A stretch of 64,000 bases of DNA from positions 1-64,000 of the forward strand of contig NZ_JACXAD010000027.1 of the NCBI RefSeq assembly GCF_014699115.1, read 5' to 3'. The stretch's first letter is position 1; the number at the start of each line of letters is the position of its first letter. The notes below the pieces were generated by a model, which made no database searches, had not been told where the DNA came from, and worked only from the letters and a program-made list of their open reading frames with translations. Source of the stretch: Hymenobacter montanus (GTDB taxonomy: Bacteria > Bacteroidota > Bacteroidia > Cytophagales > Hymenobacteraceae). The position numbers and the translations under genes were made by a program. Positions 60,212 to 64,000 of this stretch are shown one piece after another.

Positions 60212-60451
60212 TTCGTAGCACCCTTGAATAGAGGGCTACTTCTCTCCGGTGCTGTAGTGGTGGCGAATCATGAGGGCGAATATGAAAAGCGATGGTGATA
60301 CTGGGGCTTTTTCAGGTGGCTACTCCCCTTTCTTCGCTCGTGGCGGGCGGCTGGGCCGTGAAGCAGCCGCAAGAAGGTTGCCTGGAGTAGCCGGTGCTTA
60401 AGGGCTACACTGAATGTTCAGGAAGGCATCTGGCGAGCTATTCGACGCCCA

Positions 60452-60889
60452 TTAATTGATGATTTTCGCGCTCGGATCAGCTTGTAGCTTCGCCAGCTTC
60501 TCGTGCCATTGTTGAAGCTGCTCCGGGGTTTGGCGGACCCAATCGGTTACTTCGCCTACGATTTTCAAGGGTGCTGCGCTGCGATAGGAGCGGGTCGGGT
60601 TGCCCGGAAATTTTTTATCGGTCACATTCGGGTCGTTTTCAAAGCTTCCCGTCGGCTCCACGATGTACACCCGTTCCGGTCCATCGCCTTTGGCCAGGGC
60701 CGCCGCCAGACCCGCCCCATCTACCGAGGCAGTAAAGTAAATGTGGTTCATGAGGACATCGGCGACGTAATTCGACCGGAACCCGGCGGTCAGCAACTCC
60801 CCCACCGGCAAATCTGCTCTTGTCCCGTGGTAAAAGGGGCCGTGGTCTAAAACGTCTACCCCACCCAATGCGATGCTGTTGCGTTCCAT
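60452..60889 (-). CDS. arr: rifampin ADP-ribosyltransferase (Arr)
   Basis: A 145-aa Arr-family enzyme that inactivates rifamycins by ADP-ribosylation of a hydroxyl group. The motifs are GPFYHGTRADLPVGELL near residue 17, NHIYFTASVDGAGLAAALA near 48 and GPERVYIVEPTGSFENDPNV followed by KFPGNPTRSYRS near 92, as in Arr proteins (usual length 135-150 aa). The gene stands alone between small genes; no integron or transposon is visible. Chromosomal arr genes are often ancestral. Confidence 0.9.
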   Translation of the reverse strand: MERNSIALGGVDVLDHGPFYHGTRADLPVGELLTAGFRSNYVADVLMNHIYFTASVDGAGLAAALAKGDGPERVYIVEPTGSFENDPNVTDKKFPGNPTRSYRSAAPLKIVGEVTDWVRQTPEQLQQWHEKLAKLQADPSAKIIN

Positions 60890-60968
60890 CTGATACTGTG
60901 AAGCTGGTTAGCGGCTCGTGATGGCAAGTTAGGGAACAGCAGCCATCGGATTGGGTGCACAAAATAAA

Positions 60969-60999
60969 AAAGCCTCTCTGCAGGTTACAGAGAGGCTTT
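60969..60999 (-). terminator. terminator of tRNA-Lys
   Basis: Stem AAAGCCTCTCTG with complement around CAGGTTA, immediately 3' of the tRNA-Lys on the minus strand; a T-run follows. Confidence 0.8.
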
Positions 61000-61075
61000 T
61001 GGTGATCCCGCTGGGATTCGAACCCAGGACCCGTACATTAAAAGTGTACTGCTCTACCAGCTGAGCTACAGAATC
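61000..61075 (-). tRNA. tRNA-Lys (UUU)
   Basis: A full cloverleaf in normal order: acceptor GATTCTG with CGGGATC, D-arm GCTC-AGCTGGTA-GAGC, anticodon loop CTTTTAA (UUU), T-arm CTGGG-TTCGAAT-CCCAG and encoded CCA. This is the genuine Lys tRNA for comparison with the permuted mimic T2. Confidence 0.95.
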
Positions 61076-61150
61076 GGTACCTTGTCACTTCAAAAGGCGT
61101 TACCTTTTTTGTGGGCACAAAAGTACGACTATCCTGCCAACCACACAACC

Positions 61151-61918
61151 TTGATCCAAAAAAAAGTATCATCACTCTCTATAAGGGCCCTTTTGCTGGC
61201 CCTGATCCTCCTGCCTGTCTGGGGATTGGGAGAAAATCTACCCGAGGAAAAAACCTCACTAAATTCTCCGGCCCGTCTTAGCCAGGCCCTGCGGCAAGCC
61301 GATTCGCTATTCGCGGCGGGCCAGTATGCGGCCGCCATGCCGCCCTACAAACAACAGGTGTGGCAGCAGCGCCGGGCTTCGCCGGAGCTGCTGCTGAAGA
61401 TGGCGTATGCCCAACAGCAACTCGGCCACTACCCTGCCGCCCTGCTGTACCTGAGCCTGGCACAGGCCCGCGAGCCCCGCGTGCGGACCTGGCGGCAGCT
61501 GGCGGCATTGGCAGCCCAGCACCGGCTGGTGGGCTACCCCGTTACCTGGCAGCAGGAGCTGCGGGTGCAGGTTCAGCGCTACTACTACCCTGGCTTGCAG
61601 GTGCTGCTGGCTATCGCGGTGGCAAGCGCCATCTGGCTGCTGTGGCGGCGCGCTTCCCGAAGCACCTGGCTGGGCTTCGGGGTGTACACGGGGCTGTTGG
61701 GCATCTACCTGCACCTCCTGCGACCCCAGCCCGCCGGACTGGTGGCGCGCGCCGGGGCAGCCCTCATGGCCGGGCCCAGCGCCGGGGCGCCTTGGTTGAG
61801 CACTGCCGCCATTGGCGACCGGCTGCTCGTGCTGGGCCGCGAGGACATCTGGTACCGCGTGGAGTGGCAGCAGCGGGTGGCTTTCGTGCGCGAAGCCGAT
61901 TTAGTGGTGGTGGATTGA
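61151..61918 (+). CDS. TPR/SH3-like membrane protein
   Basis: A protein of about 255 aa. The start is uncertain: no ATG occurs in the frame, and TTG at 61151 gives a signal peptide (SLSIRALLLALILLPVWG), while TTG at 61082 is also possible. Residues about 50-125 form TPR-like helices (ALRQADSLFAAGQYAAAM, QLGHYPAALLYLSLAQ), then two membrane helices and a terminal SH3-like beta domain (RLLVLGREDIWYRVEWQQR). This resembles BatE-type proteins of the Bat operon, but the rest of that operon is not here. Function is inferred only. Confidence 0.65.
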   Translation: MIQKKVSSLSIRALLLALILLPVWGLGENLPEEKTSLNSPARLSQALRQADSLFAAGQYAAAMPPYKQQVWQQRRASPELLLKMAYAQQQLGHYPAALLYLSLAQAREPRVRTWRQLAALAAQHRLVGYPVTWQQELRVQVQRYYYPGLQVLLAIAVASAIWLLWRRASRSTWLGFGVYTGLLGIYLHLLRPQPAGLVARAGAALMAGPSAGAPWLSTAAIGDRLLVLGREDIWYRVEWQQRVAFVREADLVVVD

Positions 61919-62020
61919 AGCAGGTGTCGGGACGGTCGGGATGAGGGCTCGCCGTTCCACTGGCCTAGCCGGTATCGATGGGGCCGCCCTCTGGCCCACT
62001 ACTAAACCACTTCAGCACGG

Positions 62021-62028
62021 TATTTTTG
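62021..62028 (+). promoter_or_regulatory. -7 promoter element TATTTTTG
   Basis: A perfect TAnnTTTG match 4 bases upstream of the ATG at 62033, giving an almost leaderless transcript. Confidence 0.55.
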
Positions 62029-62032
62029 CGGC

Positions 62033-62857
62033 ATGTCTGCTTCTCTCACCCTCACGGGCCTGTACCTTTATCCTGTTAAGTCTCTGGGGGGCTATGCCGT
62101 AACCGAGGCCGACGTAACTACCCGCGGGCTGCGACACGACCGCCGCTGGCTGCTGGTAGATGAACGCAACCGCTTCCTGACGCAGCGGCAGCGGCCGGAG
62201 CTGGCCTTACTGACCGTGGCGCCGGCCCACAACGGCTTTTTGATTAGCCACCGCCAGCGCCCTGAGTTGCTGCCCCTGTTTATTCCCTTCGCGGCCACGC
62301 CCGAGCGGACCCTCTTCGTCACCATTTGGGACGACCTGACGTGGGCGTGGCGCGCCGCGCCCGAGGCTGACGAGTGGCTGACCGAAGCCCTGGGCTACCC
62401 CTGCCGGCTGGTGTATATGTCCGACATGGTGCGCCGCGCCGTGGATCCCGAGCTCAACCCTGAGGATCAGTTGGTGAGCTTCGCCGATAGCTATCCCTTT
62501 CTGCTCATCGGCGAGGCTGCCTTGGCCGACTTGAATACCCGGCTGGCGGAGCCCGTGCCAATGAACCGTTTCCGGCCCAACCTGGTGTTTAGCGGCGGCC
62601 AGCCCTACGACGACGACGCCTGGGAGAACTTCCAGATTGGAGACGTGCCGTTTCGTGCGGTGCGCGGCTGCGGACGGTGCGTGCTCACGACCATCGACCA
62701 GCAGACCGCCCGCAAAAGCCCCGCTGGCGACCCCCTCCGTACCCTGGCGACCTACCGCAAAGCTCAAAACGGAACCTTGTTTGGCCAACACCTGACGGGT
62801 GCTCCCTCGGGCCGCCTGCGGGTAGGCGATGCCGTGACGGTGCTCAGCCGCAAGTAG
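62033..62857 (+). CDS. MOSC protein with N-terminal beta-barrel
   Basis: A 274-aa protein with an MOSC_N domain (GLYLYPVKSLGGYAVTEADV, residues 1-130; GLRHDRRWLLVDERNRFLTQ) and a C-terminal MOSC domain ending in the cysteine region RAVRGCGRCVLTTIDQ near residue 213. These proteins resemble YcbX and mARC, which use molybdenum cofactor to reduce N-hydroxylated bases or sulfoxides. Promoter TATTTTTG lies directly upstream. Confidence 0.88.
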   Translation: MSASLTLTGLYLYPVKSLGGYAVTEADVTTRGLRHDRRWLLVDERNRFLTQRQRPELALLTVAPAHNGFLISHRQRPELLPLFIPFAATPERTLFVTIWDDLTWAWRAAPEADEWLTEALGYPCRLVYMSDMVRRAVDPELNPEDQLVSFADSYPFLLIGEAALADLNTRLAEPVPMNRFRPNLVFSGGQPYDDDAWENFQIGDVPFRAVRGCGRCVLTTIDQQTARKSPAGDPLRTLATYRKAQNGTLFGQHLTGAPSGRLRVGDAVTVLSRK

Positions 62858-62954
62858 GGCCGGGGGCCTGGCCACCGGAGTTACTGCCGCAGCCGGCAAC
62901 TCTGGCGACGGGGCGAGCGTTCTGCTTTTTCGGGTTCCATGCCCGAACTGTTCC

Positions 62955-63653
62955 ATGGACCTTGAATTTTTGTTGCATTTCTTAGCCCAGGTGGCGGCCA
63001 ACAACAACACGGCCTGGATGGCCGCCCACCGCCCCGACTACCAGCGGGCCCGCGCTGCCTGCACCGAGCTGGTGCGCCGGGTGCTGGCCCAGGCGGCCGT
63101 TACCGACCCCGACCTCGCGGACCTGACCCCGGCGGATGTGTTGTTCCGCCTGCACAAAAACGACCGGTCCCAACGCGACCCCGAGCCCTACAAGCGGCGC
63201 ATGGGCGCGGGGCTGAAGCGCGGCGGCCGCCACGCGCCGCGGGCGGGATACTTCCTGGCCATTCAGCCGGAGGGACGCAGCTGGCTGGGAGCCGGCACCT
63301 TCCACCCCACCCCGGCCATGCTGGCCGCCATCCGGCAGGAGATTCACTATAGCAGCGACGAGTTTCACCAGCGGCGGCAGGCCCCGGCGCTACTGCGCTA
63401 TTTTCCGGCGGGCCTCGACACCACGGGGCCGCAGCTCACCCGGCCGCCCCGCGGGTACTCGGCTAACGACCCCGACCTGCCCTGGCTGCGGCTGAAAACC
63501 TACGGCGTAGGCCGGTTCTACACCGATTCGGAGGTGTTGGCACCAGATTTTGTGGCGCAAGTTGTGGCCGGCATCGCCGCGGCGCGGCCACTGGTAGGTT
63601 TTCTTAACGAGGCACTGCCCGAACCAGAAGCCGGTAAAAACCTGGATTTTTAG
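62955..63653 (+). CDS. DUF2461 (TIGR02453) family protein
   Basis: A 232-aa protein of the DUF2461 family, whose biochemical role is unknown. Family motifs are FLAQVAANNNTAWMAAHRPD at the start, LFRLHKNDRSQRDPEPYKRR near residue 62 and GYFLAIQPEGRSWLGAGTF near 95. The gene begins 97 bases after the MOSC gene, in the same direction. Confidence 0.85.
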   Translation: MDLEFLLHFLAQVAANNNTAWMAAHRPDYQRARAACTELVRRVLAQAAVTDPDLADLTPADVLFRLHKNDRSQRDPEPYKRRMGAGLKRGGRHAPRAGYFLAIQPEGRSWLGAGTFHPTPAMLAAIRQEIHYSSDEFHQRRQAPALLRYFPAGLDTTGPQLTRPPRGYSANDPDLPWLRLKTYGVGRFYTDSEVLAPDFVAQVVAGIAAARPLVGFLNEALPEPEAGKNLDF

Positions 63654-64000
63654 GGGTGAATCGGTGGGCCCATCCCTACGCTGCCGACAATACTGCGCTG
63701 CCCTTTTAAAAGGTAAACTCTGCCTAAACGTACAAGGCTGATCCGGCTCGTCTGGCGGCTGCGGAGCTGAACCGAAGGTTGCCAGACGAGCCGGAACACT
63801 TAGGCTATGCGGGTGCTTAACGTCAAGAACAAACTGACTGGCAGCCACCCGGCCAGTATAAAGCCTTAGAACAGTTCCCGCGTAGGAGAGGAGAATTAAA
63901 AATGAAGAATTAAAAAATGGACCAGCACATTTTTTAATTCTTCATTTTTAATTTTTAATTCCTAAAAAACCGCTCCCTGACTGGAGAACCGTCCTAGAAC
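63654..64000. other. 347-base terminal region with AT-rich repeat
   Basis: No gene is supported in the last 347 bases, apart from the repeat at 63894-63953. A GC-rich imperfect inverted segment (CCGGCTCGTCTGGC with GCCAGACGAGCCGG) at about 63742-63795 may be a terminator. Confidence 0.45.
63894..63953. repeat. 26-bp perfect AT-rich inverted repeat
   Basis: Arms 63894-63919 and 63928-63953 are perfect complements around GACCAGCA. AT-rich units of this kind are common between genes in many bacteria with AAAATTA/TAATTTT patterns; it contrasts strongly with the GC-rich surroundings. Confidence 0.75.

Overview
The window looks like a chromosomal segment of a high-GC Bacteroidota, most like Hymenobacter or a close Cytophagales relative. 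The reasons are a type IX secretion C-terminal domain, a SusC-style carboxypeptidase-regulatory domain on a TonB receptor, an argF'-type arginine pathway, and TAnnTTTG -7 promoter elements lying a few bases upstream of start codons. Most of it is ordinary housekeeping and accessory DNA. Genus is inference, not proof.

Layout. 0-24 kb: alpha/beta hydrolase and mpl; dnaB with an intein in its P-loop; SIMPL protein; TSUP transporter; an iron-uptake pair (TonB siderophore receptor, PepSY protein) behind a 29-bp perfect inverted repeat; AraC regulator divergent from an atypical metallo-beta-lactamase-fold lipoprotein; SDR; an ECF sigma operon; Fpg-family glycosylase, PhzF, M48 peptidase and MOSC protein. 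24.5-28.4 kb: a large type IX cargo protein.

28.6-38.1 kb is the standout. A minus-strand locus encodes, in order of transcription, a PcfJ-like protein, a TROVE/Ro60 protein, a TIGR02452 PARG-like macrodomain protein, a second PcfJ-like protein, and two RtcB RNA ligases. Between these genes lie seven clear small RNAs plus one decayed copy. All seven share one rod: a closing helix, a 7-nt box TGYCGTA (TGTCGTC in m2) facing a box ending TTGC (TTAC in m2), and a second helix whose sequence differs in every copy but still pairs. Five carry a circularly permuted tRNA-like domain whose acceptor stem is closed by a loop; recognisable loops are tRNA-Pro(UGG), tRNA-Lys(UUU) and, less surely, Leu and Ser. 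Two carry only a hairpin. They look like YrlA-type Y RNAs, the Ro60 partners. The set appears to be an RNA-repair or RNA-surveillance system with a panel of tRNA mimics. Rtc/Ro60/Y RNA links are known; the number of RNAs, their different tRNA identities and the PcfJ and PARG partners are the potentially new part.

38.9-45 kb: histone-deacetylase-family enzyme, J-domain protein, hydrolase with TetR regulator and operator, PD-(D/E)XK nuclease, and a lipoprotein ending in eight histidines. 45-54.1 kb: divergent arginine biosynthesis cluster (argB-argE-argH on minus; GNAT-argG-argC-argD-argF' on plus) using N-acylated intermediates and a carbamoyltransferase acting on acyl-ornithine. 54.3-56.7 kb: AT-richer three-gene island (TerB, TM2/SHOCT, DUF4041/T5orf172) that looks acquired. 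57-64 kb: small unknown genes, rifampin ADP-ribosyltransferase, a genuine tRNA-Lys(UUU), MOSC and DUF2461 proteins, ending in an AT-rich inverted repeat.
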